DNA of 64,000 nt from Paraburkholderia solitsugae (GCF_013177695.1 NZ_WOEY01000015.1:95465-159464), one strand, 5' to 3'. Positions 9,969-19,163 are shown, numbered from the stretch's first letter. Notes: generated from the sequence alone by a model not told the origin. Translations and numbers: made by a program.

Positions 9969-11245
9969 ACAATGCTCTCCCGTTGCGTGGCGAGCCACTT
10001 GTCTAGCTCCGTCGCAACGCTGGAGACGGTCGGCAGCGTGTCCGCGTAGACCGGGGTGAGTGGCAGCACGACGCCGCCGTCCGCACGGAACAGATGACCG
10101 GGTGAGCCGATGCCCGGCGTCGACACCGGAATGAAGACGGTCGGCCCAGGGCGATCCACGCAGGTTGCGGCGAGCCGCGGGTGGCCGAGGATGATGGTCG
10201 GCAAATCGGTTGGCGGTGGCGCGAGATCGGCGGTCAAGCTCGAGATCCATAAGAGCGCATCGACCGCATGGTCGGCGAGCAGGCGTGCAGTGTCATTGCG
10301 ATGCGGTTCGTGTTCGAGTCCACTGCGATGAACGCCGGTTCGTAGTGGCAAGCCGGAGAGCCAGGTGAGTGTCTGGTTCACCGTTGCGCCGCCGTCGTCG
10401 CCACCGAGCGCGAGGCCACCCGCACGCGTCGTGCGGTTGAGTGTTTTCAACAGACGGTCGAGCGCTTCGACCAGCAGTGCTGCATGCGCGCCCGGCAAAT
10501 CGGCAGGTGTCCATACGAGGGTCGCGTAACGGGCGGCGCGCAGTTTCGCGGCGAGCGAGGTGAGCGCGGGGTCGGCTGCGTGCGGCGGTTTGCGGCTCAA
10601 CAGGGCATTCAATGTCGCGAGCGTGTCGTACAGGTCGCCTTGCAGCGCAATGGCGTGTGTCGCTACGCCATCGGTCTGTGCGATGGCAGGATCGACGTCG
10701 CAGCCCACGAACACGATGTCGCGTTGCACCGGTCCTGCATCGGATACGGTCGAGCCGATCCCGCAACGCGCGAAGAATTCCGGATGCCGTGCTGACGGCA
10801 TCGACCCAATACAGACGATCAGATCCGCGCGGCAGCGGATTTCCGCGAGCGTCGTCGTGAAGCTGCCACGGTCCTGCAGGGCGGTGAGTCCATGCATCAG
10901 AGCCCGCCCGTGCGCGTGGTCGAGGATCGCGCCACGTGTGTTCGCCAGTCGATAGAGTGCGCGCGTACCGGCGACGTCGGTGGCCATGCCGCCAAAGAGC
11001 GGCTGCCGCGCTTCACGCAGCCATCGCGCGGCTGCATCGAGCGCGCTCTGGTGATCCACCGGCTGGCCGTTCAACAGCGGCGTTGCGGCCGAGGGTCGGT
11101 TGCCGAACTGCGCGAGCGCATGCGTTGCGCGAGGGCAGTGTGTGCCGGCCGGCGTCAGCGTCTCGCCGGTGTTGACCGTGAAGCGGTCGCACAGCAAAGC
11201 GCAGAACGGACAGGTCCAGAGCGGGGGAGATGGAGTCGAAGTCAT
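9965..11245 (-). CDS. fhcB: Formyltransferase/hydrolase complex subunit B
   Basis: A 426-residue FwdB-related protein with the N-terminal motif WTCPFCALLCD. In methanogens the homologue binds molybdenum or tungsten pterin and Fe-S; bacterial FhcB is known to lack that redox role and is a structural partner. The end overlaps fhcA by 4 bp. The start is uncertain: ATG at 11245 (MTSTPSPPL) fits family length, but no clear Shine-Dalgarno precedes it and in-frame ATGs exist at 11266 and 11287. A 265 bp gap without a gene separates it from the HisA-like gene, so it may have its own promoter. Confidence 0.9.
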   Translation of the reverse strand: MTSTPSPPLWTCPFCALLCDRFTVNTGETLTPAGTHCPRATHALAQFGNRPSAATPLLNGQPVDHQSALDAAARWLREARQPLFGGMATDVAGTRALYRLANTRGAILDHAHGRALMHGLTALQDRGSFTTTLAEIRCRADLIVCIGSMPSARHPEFFARCGIGSTVSDAGPVQRDIVFVGCDVDPAIAQTDGVATHAIALQGDLYDTLATLNALLSRKPPHAADPALTSLAAKLRAARYATLVWTPADLPGAHAALLVEALDRLLKTLNRTTRAGGLALGGDDGGATVNQTLTWLSGLPLRTGVHRSGLEHEPHRNDTARLLADHAVDALLWISSLTADLAPPPTDLPTIILGHPRLAATCVDRPGPTVFIPVSTPGIGSPGHLFRADGGVVLPLTPVYADTLPTVSSVATELDKWLATQRESIV

Positions 11246-11510
11246 GTGTGCTGTTGAGCAAGGCATATGCCATGCGACGCGCTTCAACGTTTACCGACAA
11301 GGGCGGCGATGTGACGTGCAGTGGGTGACACACAATGCGCCGCGCGCCGTGTGCGAGGCGCCACAAACTGTCACGCGAGAGGATGCGCTGCGTGAGGCGA
11401 GCGCTCAGCTGAGACGGTCGCGTCCTGCGCGAGCGCCATTGGCATGAAACGTGATAGTGAGCATCGTCATGCCATGCGGTACGCAATGAAGGCAATGAAC
11501 CGAGGCGTGC

Positions 11511-12275
11511 TCAGATCGATGCCGCAGGAATACGCCGGTCATGCAGCGCGGACGCAATCAGCCATGCATCCGCGCCGGCCGCGGCGGCGGCGCGCAGGTC
11601 GTCGGTATGGCGCACGCCGCCCGCGCCGATGATCTGGCGTTTGCCTGCCCGGCGCCGCACGTCGGCGAGCGCGGTGAGGTCGGGGCCGTCGAACGAGCCG
11701 ACCCGTTCGAGCGTCATCACGATCAGCCGGGCGGGCCAGTTCGCGGTGTCGGTCCAGTACAGCGGGTCGCCTAAGGGCGTGTCGTGGCGGCGGTCGAGAG
11801 AGAGGATGGCGTCCTCGGGTAAGCGTGGGGGCGTACGCCCAGGCAGCACGGTACGGCCGGGCGAGGCGGACGGTAGCGAGGATCTGTCGGCATGCACATC
11901 AGATGCCGCATCGCTGCGCAGCGACTCACTGCCGAACACGGGTGTGAGTTTCGCGCCGACTTCATGTAGCGACGTGATGAGCGTGTCGGCTGCAGTGGGA
12001 TGCGTGAATCCGGCATCGAGCCAGAGTTCGATGCCGGGCAGGGCGTGGGCAAGACGCGCCAGGGTGTCACGCTGCGGCGCGCGGCGCATGATGCCGTCGA
12101 GATCGGCGACATAGAGCACCGACGCGGCGCTGTAGTCGAGCAGGGCCTGCGCGATATCGACCGGATCGCTGCCGCTGCATAGCTGCGATTCGACGGGCTG
12201 ATAGCGGCTGCGTTCACCGCGCACGGCGCGTACCGCCGAGCCGTTGAGCACATCGATGACTGGAATGATCTGCAT
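11511..12275 (-). CDS. HisA/HisF-like (beta/alpha)8 protein of the H4MPT cluster
   Basis: A 254-residue HisA-type barrel: MQIIPVIDVLNGSAVRAVRGERSRY at the N-terminus and the phosphate-binding IIGAGGVRHTDDLRAA near the C-terminus. Between strands 5 and 6 there is an insertion of about 35 residues (SDAASDVHADRS onward) absent from true HisA. HisA-like proteins are recurrent in bacterial H4MPT gene clusters but their reaction is not established. A sugar-phosphate isomerisation in H4MPT side-chain synthesis is a guess. The start codon is only 12 bp from the divergent MfnD-like start. Confidence 0.75.
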   Translation of the reverse strand: MQIIPVIDVLNGSAVRAVRGERSRYQPVESQLCSGSDPVDIAQALLDYSAASVLYVADLDGIMRRAPQRDTLARLAHALPGIELWLDAGFTHPTAADTLITSLHEVGAKLTPVFGSESLRSDAASDVHADRSSLPSASPGRTVLPGRTPPRLPEDAILSLDRRHDTPLGDPLYWTDTANWPARLIVMTLERVGSFDGPDLTALADVRRRAGKRQIIGAGGVRHTDDLRAAAAAGADAWLIASALHDRRIPAASI

Positions 12276-12287
12276 GAGGAGCGAGTG

Positions 12288-13301
12288 ATGACGAAAATGC
12301 CGACGAAAGTGCTGGTGTACGAATATATCAGTGGCGGTGGCTGCGCGGATGCCGACGTCATGCGTGAGCTGCTGCCAGCGGGACGCGCGATGCGCAACGC
12401 GATTGCCGGTGACCTCGCCCGCGTGGCCGGCGTCTCGGTGACTTGCGCGATGACTGCAAGCGAGGCCGGCGATGCAGCACGGCGCGCCCCGGATACCCGG
12501 CAACTGGCTTATTGCCAGCCACCCGCCGGCAGTGACCCTTGTCACTTCGTTGGCAAAGAGGCGCTGCATCACGACGCGGTCTGGGTGATCGCGCCGGAGA
12601 CCGACGGTGTGCTAGCCCGGTTTTGTGATGCAGTCGAGACCTCACGCTGGATCGGTTGCGACGCGGAGTCGATCCGGATCGCGAGCAGCAAGCGCCGCAC
12701 CGCGCGCCGTCTTGCGCAGGCAGGCATTGCCACGACGCGCGCGTGGTCGGTGGATGCACCGTTACAGCCCGGCCCCGGCGCATGGGTCGTGAAACCCGAC
12801 GATGGGGCGGGCGCTGTCGACACGCTTTTTTATCACGACTTCCGTACCGCCGAATATGCCTTTTTGCATCGCGCGGCGGCGCACGAGCGCGTGACGTTCG
12901 AAGAGTGGGTGGAAGGCGACGCAATGAGCTTGTCGCTGCTTTGCAACCACGGCAGCGCCGAGTTGCTGAGCATCAACTGGCAGCACGTCAGCGTCGTGGG
13001 AGGACGGGTCCGGTATGACGGCGTCACGGTTGGCTCGATCGCCTTGAACAGCCTCGTCGGATACTCATGCCGCGAACTCGCGAGGCGCATTGCGGCAGCG
13101 CTGCCCGGTCTTGCCGGTTTTGTCGGCATCGACGTCGTGTGGCATCGGGAGCGCGGTCCGGTGGTGATCGAAATCAATCCGCGCGCGACGTGTGCTTACG
13201 CGGATCTGGCGAAACGAGGCGAGCTCGACCTCGCGGCGCGCATCCTCGCCAATCATCGCGCCGAACAAGCTGACGACGAACGGACCCGTCATGCCGCGTG
13301 A
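12288..13301 (+). CDS. ATP-grasp ligase, MfnD-like (methylofuran biosynthesis)
   Basis: A 337-residue ATP-grasp protein. It has KVLVYEYISGGG at the N-terminus, AWVVKPDDGAGAV in the ATP-lid region and the metal-binding VIEINPRATCAYA near the C-terminus. Related archaeal MfnD joins glutamate to tyramine in methanofuran synthesis; bacterial methylofuran is reported to use tyrosine, so the substrate here may be tyrosine. ATG 12288 is preceded by AGGAG at 6 nt and is preferred over GTG 12285. It overlaps the next gene by 11 bp, and the MfnF- and MfnE-like genes follow, which supports the role. Confidence 0.75.
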   Translation: MTKMPTKVLVYEYISGGGCADADVMRELLPAGRAMRNAIAGDLARVAGVSVTCAMTASEAGDAARRAPDTRQLAYCQPPAGSDPCHFVGKEALHHDAVWVIAPETDGVLARFCDAVETSRWIGCDAESIRIASSKRRTARRLAQAGIATTRAWSVDAPLQPGPGAWVVKPDDGAGAVDTLFYHDFRTAEYAFLHRAAAHERVTFEEWVEGDAMSLSLLCNHGSAELLSINWQHVSVVGGRVRYDGVTVGSIALNSLVGYSCRELARRIAAALPGLAGFVGIDVVWHRERGPVVIEINPRATCAYADLAKRGELDLAARILANHRAEQADDERTRHAA

Positions 13302-14346
13302 ACTCGTGATCGGCTGGGATATCGGCGGCGCGCACATCAAGGCGGCGCGGATCGAGGCGGGGCGTGTACGCGATATCGTGCAATGGCCCTGTCCGCTGTG
13401 GCAGGGACTTACCCATGTCGACAGCGCACTGGAGCAGGCCGCCGCGCGTTGGCCCGATTTCGCAGCGGCCGATCACGCAGTGACGATGACAGGCGAAATG
13501 GCCGATCTGTTCGAGCATCGTGAGGCGGGCGTCGCGGCACTTGCGGAGCGCCTCGCTGCACGTTTCGGCGAGCGCGTCGCTTTCTATGCAGGCGCGGCGG
13601 GCTGGCACGGGCATGGCGCCGTGGCCGCTCACTGGGCTCAAATTGCTTCAGCGAACTGGCTCGCGACCGCCCAGGTGATTGCGAGCCGGCTACCCGATGC
13701 CGTGCTGGTCGATATCGGCAGCACCACGACGGACCTGATTCCGATCCTCGGCGCTCAGATCGTCGCGCACGGCGCCGATGACGCGGGGCGCCTGCGCTCG
13801 GGCGAACTGGTCTATCAGGGCGTGGTGCGCACGCCGCTGTGCGCGCTAGCGCAGCGCATACGTTTTCGCGGCGAGCACTACAACGTGATGAACGAATACT
13901 TTGCCACGACGGCGGACGTCTACCGTCTCACGGGCTCGCTCAATCCGCTGCACGACCAGTACCCGGCGGCCGACAATGGCCGCAAGGATCGCGCGGCGAC
14001 CTGCCAGCGTCTCGCGCGGATGATCGGCTGCGATGCGCGCGAAGCCGCGGACACCGACTGGAACAGCTTCGCGCAACAGTGGCGCAGCGCGCAACTGGCG
14101 CACCTGTCGTCGAACCTCACACGTGTGCTCGGCCGCAGCGGCCTTGCACACAGTGTCGTGCTGGTGGCAGCGGGTTGCGGTGCGTTCCTCGCGGACGCGC
14201 TGGCCGCGCCGTTTGGTCGCGACGTGGTGCGCTTCGACACGCTGCTCGACGTCGACGGCCCGACCGCCGAATGGGCGCAGGTCTGCGCGCCGAGTGTGGC
14301 AGTCGGCGTGCTGCTCGCCGAAGAGACTCATATGGCATTCGCCTGA
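13291..14346 (+). CDS. Hydantoinase/oxoprolinase-family protein, MfnF-like
   Basis: A 351-residue protein with an actin-like ATPase fold of the hydantoinase A/oxoprolinase family: VIGWDIGGAHIKAARI at the N-terminus and AVLVDIGSTTTDLIPI in the middle. Archaeal MfnF joins the aminomethylfuran diphosphate head to glutamyl-tyramine; members in methylotroph H4MPT clusters are annotated as H4MPT-linked C1-transfer proteins. The start at 13291 overlaps the MfnD-like stop. MfnE-like follows after 36 bp. Confidence 0.75.
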   Translation: MPRELVIGWDIGGAHIKAARIEAGRVRDIVQWPCPLWQGLTHVDSALEQAAARWPDFAAADHAVTMTGEMADLFEHREAGVAALAERLAARFGERVAFYAGAAGWHGHGAVAAHWAQIASANWLATAQVIASRLPDAVLVDIGSTTTDLIPILGAQIVAHGADDAGRLRSGELVYQGVVRTPLCALAQRIRFRGEHYNVMNEYFATTADVYRLTGSLNPLHDQYPAADNGRKDRAATCQRLARMIGCDAREAADTDWNSFAQQWRSAQLAHLSSNLTRVLGRSGLAHSVVLVAAGCGAFLADALAAPFGRDVVRFDTLLDVDGPTAEWAQVCAPSVAVGVLLAEETHMAFA

Positions 14347-14382
14347 ACCAACCGCATCGCCGAAGCTGCGAAGGGAGCGCGT

Positions 14383-14973
14383 ATGTGGGTGGTGAAGATC
14401 GGCGGCAGTCTGAGCCGCGACCCATTGCTGGAAGAATGGCTGCGTCAGCTAAGCGATCTCGGCGGCGGTCGCGTCGTGATCGTGCCGGGTGGCGGCGGTT
14501 TCGCGGATCAGGTCCGTGAGCACCAGGCCGTGTGGCGTTTCGACGATGTCGCGGCCCACAACATGGCGGTGCTCGCGATGGCGCAGCATGCGCTGCTGAT
14601 GCAGGGCGTGTGCCGCAATCTCGTGGTCGCGGCCACCGAGGCGCAGATCCGGCGCGCACTGCACGATGGCCGCGCGGCTGTCTGGGCGCCGCTCGATATG
14701 TTGCGCCAGGAAGCGAACCTGTTGACCAACTGGGACGTGAGCTCGGACAGCCTGGCCGCATGGCTGGCCAACCGGCTGAACGCCGAGCGGCTCTTCGTCG
14801 TTAAATCGTGCAAGATCGAACCGGGGCAAAGCATCGCGCACTATACGGCGCAGGGCGTGCTCGACCGGCGCTTCGCGGAGTTTACGCGCGATGCGTCATA
14901 TCTGGTCGAACTGGTCAACAAGAACGACTGGTCGCGCGTGCGCGACCAGCTGCTTCATGCGGCGACGCCCTGA
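14383..14973 (+). CDS. Amino-acid-kinase-family protein, MfnE-like
   Basis: A 196-residue member of the amino acid kinase superfamily, short for the fold. It opens MWVVKIGGSLSRDPLLEEW and has the glycine loop VVIVPGGGGFADQVRE and the later DSLAAWLANRL segment. MfnE phosphorylates aminomethylfuran methyl phosphate to the diphosphate in methanofuran synthesis. The MfnD- and MfnF-like genes upstream and MfnB downstream make this assignment the most economical. Its last 19 bp overlap the convergent mfnB gene. Confidence 0.75.
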   Translation: MWVVKIGGSLSRDPLLEEWLRQLSDLGGGRVVIVPGGGGFADQVREHQAVWRFDDVAAHNMAVLAMAQHALLMQGVCRNLVVAATEAQIRRALHDGRAAVWAPLDMLRQEANLLTNWDVSSDSLAAWLANRLNAERLFVVKSCKIEPGQSIAHYTAQGVLDRRFAEFTRDASYLVELVNKNDWSRVRDQLLHAATP

Positions 14974-15683
14974 TTGACCGGCTGTGCGTGGGGGGCTGCG
15001 CACGCAGGTACGCCCGTCAACTGTTCGCGTAGTGCCCGCACCCGTGCGCCCTCAAGCTTGCCTGTACGCGGCCCGTCGCACAGCGCGCTGCGAAACCCGG
15101 CGAAATCCGGTGCGAGTGCCCGCAGGCGCGAGACGTGTTCGAGCCTCAGCGCGCCGGCGAGACCCACCATCACCTCATGCGCGCGGGCGATCTGCACCAT
15201 GCTGTCGAGTACGGCCAGCGACACGCCGTTGAACAGGCTTCCCGTTTTACGCGCGGTATCGGCCATCACCGCTGAAAAGCGCAGTTCAGAGGCGTGTTCG
15301 ACCAGCGTGAGGTCCAGCCCATCGTCGCACAGCAGCACCGGCACCATCTTCCACGGCAGCGCGCGCATGCGTGTGAGCGTGTCGCGTGCGCCGGGCCCGG
15401 GCGAGACGCCTGCTTTCACATAGTCGACGCCGCACTGTCCGATCACCGCCGCGTGATACGCGATGGCAGCGTCATCGCCCGGTTGCAGATCGCCGATCGT
15501 CGCGCTGATCGGTATGCCCGGATACGTCATGCGCAACTCGCGCACGATGGCCGCGACGCGCGTGGCAGGCAACGCACCGAGCGCGCCGGCATGCGGCTCC
15601 TTGAGGTCGATGAAATCAGCGCCCGCTGCGGCGGCTTCGCGTGCCTCGTCGAGGTCGCGCACACTGGTGAGGAGTCGGATCAT
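14955..15683 (-). CDS. mfnB: (5-formylfuran-3-yl)methyl phosphate synthase (DUF556)
   Basis: A 242-residue DUF556 barrel starting MIRLLTSVRDLDEAREAAAAGAD. It carries the conserved FIDLKEPHAGALGALP segment with the catalytic lysine and a second lysine in CGVDYVKAGV. The family makes the furan precursor of methanofuran from two glyceraldehyde-3-phosphate molecules. The start overlaps the DUF447 stop (ATGA), tying it to the pterin genes upstream. Its 3' end overlaps mfnE-like tail to tail by 19 bp, so the two transcripts are antisense there. Confidence 0.88.
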   Translation of the reverse strand: MIRLLTSVRDLDEAREAAAAGADFIDLKEPHAGALGALPATRVAAIVRELRMTYPGIPISATIGDLQPGDDAAIAYHAAVIGQCGVDYVKAGVSPGPGARDTLTRMRALPWKMVPVLLCDDGLDLTLVEHASELRFSAVMADTARKTGSLFNGVSLAVLDSMVQIARAHEVMVGLAGALRLEHVSRLRALAPDFAGFRSALCDGPRTGKLEGARVRALREQLTGVPACAAPHAQPVNQGVAA

Positions 15684-16267
15684 GATAGCGCTCCCATGCG
15701 AGCAGGTTCGTTGCGTTCATAGTGGGCAGCAATGGCGTGGATCAACCATTGCCAGGCTTCGTGCTCGTCGGGGCCGGCGGTTTTGTCGATGGCAATTTTC
15801 AGGTAGCCGATCTCCGTCTCGATCTTCTCGCGCGGCAGCAGGTGCAAGCGGCTGACGAGTACCGCGCCCTCGATGACCGCGGCCTGCGCGCGGTTAAAAC
15901 CCGTGAAGGCACCGTGGGTGGCGTCAGCAACCCGTTGCATCGTCAGGACCGGCCGCAGCGGGTCGTCGCTTGCACGGGTTAAGCGCAATTCGGCATGCGC
16001 GAGTGCGCCGGCAAGGCGCACGCAGGGCACTTCACTGGCGGGCAGCGTCGGCCAGACGCGTCGACCCGTCACGCATCCCGCGAAGACGCGCACGTCGGTC
16101 GTGAAATTGACGACGGCGCAGCGGGTCGCGACGATATTGTCGTAGGTGACGGAGGGCCGGAACGGCATCAGGATCACGCTGTTGCCATCGAAGCGCACGC
16201 CCATCGGCGCGACATGCACCGTGCCGTGCATCGATAAGGTTGTTACAACCGTTTCGTGAATCATCAT
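15680..16267 (-). CDS. DUF447 family protein (flavin split-barrel type)
   Basis: A 195-residue protein of the DUF447 family. Typical are the N-terminal MHGTVHVAPMGVRF and PFRPSVTYDNIVATR segments and the C-terminal helical PREKIETEIGYLKIAIDKTAG. The fold resembles FMN-binding split barrels, so a flavin-linked reductase role in H4MPT metabolism is possible but unproven. The start is either of two tandem ATGs (16267 or 16264), touching the stop of the DHPS-like gene. It is coupled to mfnB by an ATGA. Confidence 0.8.
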   Translation of the reverse strand: MMIHETVVTTLSMHGTVHVAPMGVRFDGNSVILMPFRPSVTYDNIVATRCAVVNFTTDVRVFAGCVTGRRVWPTLPASEVPCVRLAGALAHAELRLTRASDDPLRPVLTMQRVADATHGAFTGFNRAQAAVIEGAVLVSRLHLLPREKIETEIGYLKIAIDKTAGPDEHEAWQWLIHAIAAHYERNEPARMGALS

Positions 16268-17652
16268 CAGGCTTCCTTACGCATCGTGGTGCCGGGCGCG
16301 CATTGCGCGAGCAGATTGTCGGCGTCGCGCGGGGCGGCGCAACCCCAGTCAAGCGACTGATCCTGCGCATAGCGCTTGCCAAGCCGCCAGGCGACTTCGG
16401 CACGCGCCAATTCCACACCCATGTAGAACGCGTGCGCGGCGTCGTCTTCGAGCTTCAGGCGTGGCCATAGCGCGAACGGATCGCGTTCGACATGATGACC
16501 GTCGCGGTTGTACACATGCACGCCGTCGGGCGACACCTGCACGCGAAAGTTCGGATCGCGGATCGCGCGCGCTGTCTCGGCAATTTCGTCGGGCGTATCG
16601 GGGAAGGGCCGCTTTGCGTGGACGGTCATCAGCGCGTCCGACATGCCCTTGGGGAGCGTCTGCATCTCGCGGGCGGCGTACATCACGCGCCGTGCCACAT
16701 CGGCTTCGGAGACGGCCCGGCGTGCATGGCCGCTGACCTGGGTCGTCAGGATGCCGGCGATCCCGAGTTCCGCGCCGATCCCGAGCAGCAACGCGTTGAT
16801 CCCGGAGGTATCGGCTTCGGTCAGTTCAGTGACGTTGCCGACGCCCATCAGGATCGGTGCATCGGGAAACGCATCGCGCAGCCGCTGATAGCGCATCAGC
16901 GACTTCATCAGGCCAAACGGAATGGGATCGAGGATGGGATCGGCGAGGAACGGCCGACCCATGCGCGTCATCGTTTCGACCGCCGAGAAGAGCGAGGCTT
17001 CGTCGCCCGGTTCACGGGCGATCAGCACCGGCGTCGAATCGACTTCGTTCAGGATCCACAACGTATCGGCGTTCAGGCTCAGCAGATAGTCGGCCCCGGC
17101 ACGCCCGCCGCGCACGAGTTCTTTCGTGTCCATCGAGTCGACGCTGACCTTCAGCCCTTGCGCTTTCAGCGCGCGCACGGCGTCCGCCAGATGCGGGAAC
17201 GGTGTGGACGGCAGGCAGCCGAGATCGATCACATCGGCGCCGTCCGCCTGCAACTGCGCGGCGCGCGCACAGATCGCGTCGACTGTTAGCCTGGGCGCAT
17301 CGACGATCTCCGCGAAAATCGCGATGTCGTACTTCGACAGATCGACCGGCCGTGCCGCGCGGTTGAAGTAGGCAGGGAGGTCTTTCAGTTCTTCCGGTCC
17401 GCGTTCGACCGGCATGCCGTAGTGCAACGACAGCGCGTCGAGATCGCCCCGGCAGCGGCCAGGTACGATCACACGGTCGGCGGCAATGGGGGCGGGGACG
17501 CGGCGCTTGATCATGTCCGCGGTCATCAACGCGGCGACCTGCAAGCCGATCTCGCGTATTTCCCATGTGAAAGACGCCGGTTCGAGGCTTTGCAGCACGC
17601 GCGCAAGGCCGTTCTGCGCGAGGCGGCCGGTGAGAAAGACAATGTGTTCCAT
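16267..17652 (-). CDS. Dihydropteroate synthase-related protein (H4MPT biosynthesis)
   Basis: A 461-residue protein with a pterin-binding barrel. After about 120 N-terminal residues come DVIDLGCLPSTPFPHLADAV and KVSVDSMDTKELVRGGRAGA, and the MGVGNVTELTEADTSGINALLL strand pair. It belongs to the DHPS-like family found in archaea and H4MPT bacteria, which is thought to join the pterin to the ribofuranosylaminobenzene moiety made by MptG. It sits between the DmrB-like flavoprotein and DUF447, all on the minus strand with short gaps. Confidence 0.85.
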   Translation of the reverse strand: MEHIVFLTGRLAQNGLARVLQSLEPASFTWEIREIGLQVAALMTADMIKRRVPAPIAADRVIVPGRCRGDLDALSLHYGMPVERGPEELKDLPAYFNRAARPVDLSKYDIAIFAEIVDAPRLTVDAICARAAQLQADGADVIDLGCLPSTPFPHLADAVRALKAQGLKVSVDSMDTKELVRGGRAGADYLLSLNADTLWILNEVDSTPVLIAREPGDEASLFSAVETMTRMGRPFLADPILDPIPFGLMKSLMRYQRLRDAFPDAPILMGVGNVTELTEADTSGINALLLGIGAELGIAGILTTQVSGHARRAVSEADVARRVMYAAREMQTLPKGMSDALMTVHAKRPFPDTPDEIAETARAIRDPNFRVQVSPDGVHVYNRDGHHVERDPFALWPRLKLEDDAAHAFYMGVELARAEVAWRLGKRYAQDQSLDWGCAAPRDADNLLAQCAPGTTMRKEA

Positions 17653-17674
17653 GGCGGACTCGGCGAGCCGGTAG

Positions 17675-18274
17675 TCAGACGGGACTCAGGAGCGAGGGCG
17701 TACCCAGCGCTAGGAGCCGGATTTCGAGCGCGGCACGCAACTCGCGGATTGAACCGACGACCTGGCAATGATCGGCTTGCTGCAGGCGTGCCACATTCTC
17801 CAGTTCAATGTTGCGTGGCCGCAGCTCGACCCAGTCCTGTGGACTCTTCGTGACGACCACGGGCTCCGTATCGCAGGCAAAGACGATCCCGGGAATGCCG
17901 AGCTTGCCGGCCTGCGCAAAGATGTTGGTGGGCAGCGTGTCGGACAGGCCGAGCGCGCATTTCGCGACCGTGTTACTGGTGGCGGGCGCGATCACGACGG
18001 TGTGGTAGTAGCCCGCCTCGTAGAACATCCCGACCGGCACCGAACTCGCACTGTTGTCGCGAAACACGCGAAAGCGTTCCTTCAGGTGCGCAAGGTGAAT
18101 TTTGTAAAGCGGCAGCACTTCCTCCGCCGCCCGCGAGAGGAACAGGTCGACGTTCGGCATCTCGGCGGCAAGCGCGAGGGACTCCTCCAGACAATGCCCC
18201 GATCCGGTAATTGCCCATGCGAGGCGCGGCCGGGTGGCCCGGAGCGTGTGTGGCGTTTCGTGAGACTGGGTCAT
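17675..18274 (-). CDS. Dihydromethanopterin reductase-like flavoprotein (DmrB-like)
   Basis: A 199-residue UbiX/LPAD-type flavoprotein. The FMN motifs are LAWAITGSGHCLEESLALA and VVIAPATSNTVAKCALGLSD. Related DmrB proteins reduce dihydromethanopterin to H4MPT, the final biosynthetic step. The start at 18274 (MTQSHETPH) has AGGTGG about 6 nt upstream; the longer frame to 18490 crosses the promoter region and shows no family similarity. It is first gene of a minus-strand group with DHPS-like, DUF447 and mfnB. Confidence 0.8.
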   Translation of the reverse strand: MTQSHETPHTLRATRPRLAWAITGSGHCLEESLALAAEMPNVDLFLSRAAEEVLPLYKIHLAHLKERFRVFRDNSASSVPVGMFYEAGYYHTVVIAPATSNTVAKCALGLSDTLPTNIFAQAGKLGIPGIVFACDTEPVVVTKSPQDWVELRPRNIELENVARLQQADHCQVVGSIRELRAALEIRLLALGTPSLLSPV

Positions 18275-18583
18275 CAGCCACCTGGGCAGGCAGTTTGTGC
18301 AGTTTGCGATACAGAGTGTGACCGCTGGCAGGCAGGCTGTCGGAACATCCAGCGACAGCACTGCGCCGACGATCGGCCTGTGCGTGCGGCTGGCGGAGGA
18401 TTGCCGGGGTGATGGGTACAGCGCTCGACCGCACACACGGAGATCTCTTGCGACATTCGTGCCTGGGCCGGTTCTTGCATGATGAGTCACGCGCCGACGC
18501 GTTTTCCCGACGAGTTACGAAGAGCGGGACCGGGCGCGCAGGAACAGGGCATGACACTTCCAATACGAGCGACAGGAGCATCG
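18275..18583. promoter_or_regulatory. Divergent promoter region between DmrB-like and FolB-like genes
   Basis: About 309 bp without a supported gene between two divergent starts. Small frames here have no recognisable content. I see no clear palindrome or riboswitch. It must hold promoters for both directions. Confidence 0.5.
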
Positions 18584-19108
18584 ATGAACGCAATCGACAC
18601 GAGCATGTTTGAACGGCTTTCGAGGCATGCGGGCAGCGCCACTGGGCACGCCGACGCAGATGCGGCTCAGCCGATGGACATCATTTTCATTGAGGGATTC
18701 GCGGGCGAAACCGTGATCGGCATCGACCCGGAGGAATTGCACACGCCGCAGCCGGTGCTGATCGATCTATGGGCGGGCTTGCCGAGAAGTCTCGCCTGCG
18801 ACACCGACCAGATTCACGACACGATCGACTACGGCCGGGTGCATGGCGCGCTGCTAAGCTTGCTGGCCGATCATGGCGTGCAATTGCTCGAGGCGCTGGC
18901 CGAGGCGATTGCGCAGACGCTGCTGGTCGACTTCGGCGCGCATTGGGTGCGGATCGCCCTTGTGAAACCGCACAAGTTTGCGAATGTGAAGGCGGTGGGC
19001 GTGACGATCGAACGGCGCCGCCGCCAGGCGGGCAGCGCACCGAGGCGCGAAGGCACCGGGCTCGCGCTGCTCGGCGCCGGCATGTTCCCCCCGCAAAACA
19101 CCTTGTGA
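18584..19108 (+). CDS. Dihydroneopterin aldolase-like protein (FolB family)
   Basis: A 174-residue protein. Residues about 30-150 are FolB-like: IFIEGFAGETVIGIDPEE at the N-terminal strand, a DTIDYGRVHGALLSLL helix and the C-terminal LVKPHKFANVKAVGVTIERR with the family lysine. In H4MPT organisms such a copy can supply the pterin head group. The start at 18584 has AGGAG at 5 nt; the extra 30 N-terminal residues (MNAIDTSMFERLSRHAG) and the Arg-rich tail are unlike housekeeping FolB. It is the only plus-strand gene between two minus-strand pterin groups. Confidence 0.78.
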   Translation: MNAIDTSMFERLSRHAGSATGHADADAAQPMDIIFIEGFAGETVIGIDPEELHTPQPVLIDLWAGLPRSLACDTDQIHDTIDYGRVHGALLSLLADHGVQLLEALAEAIAQTLLVDFGAHWVRIALVKPHKFANVKAVGVTIERRRRQAGSAPRREGTGLALLGAGMFPPQNTL

Positions 19109-19144
19109 AGAAGAGGATGCGGGAGGGGTTTCATCTTCGGATGC

Positions 19145-19163
19145 GACGTGCCGCAAGCACGTC
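19145..19163. terminator. Hairpin between convergent FolB-like gene and fae
   Basis: Perfect 7 bp arms GACGTGC and GCACGTC around a CGCAA loop, in the 105 bp between two convergent stops. No T-run follows in either direction, so it is only a candidate bidirectional terminator. Confidence 0.4.
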
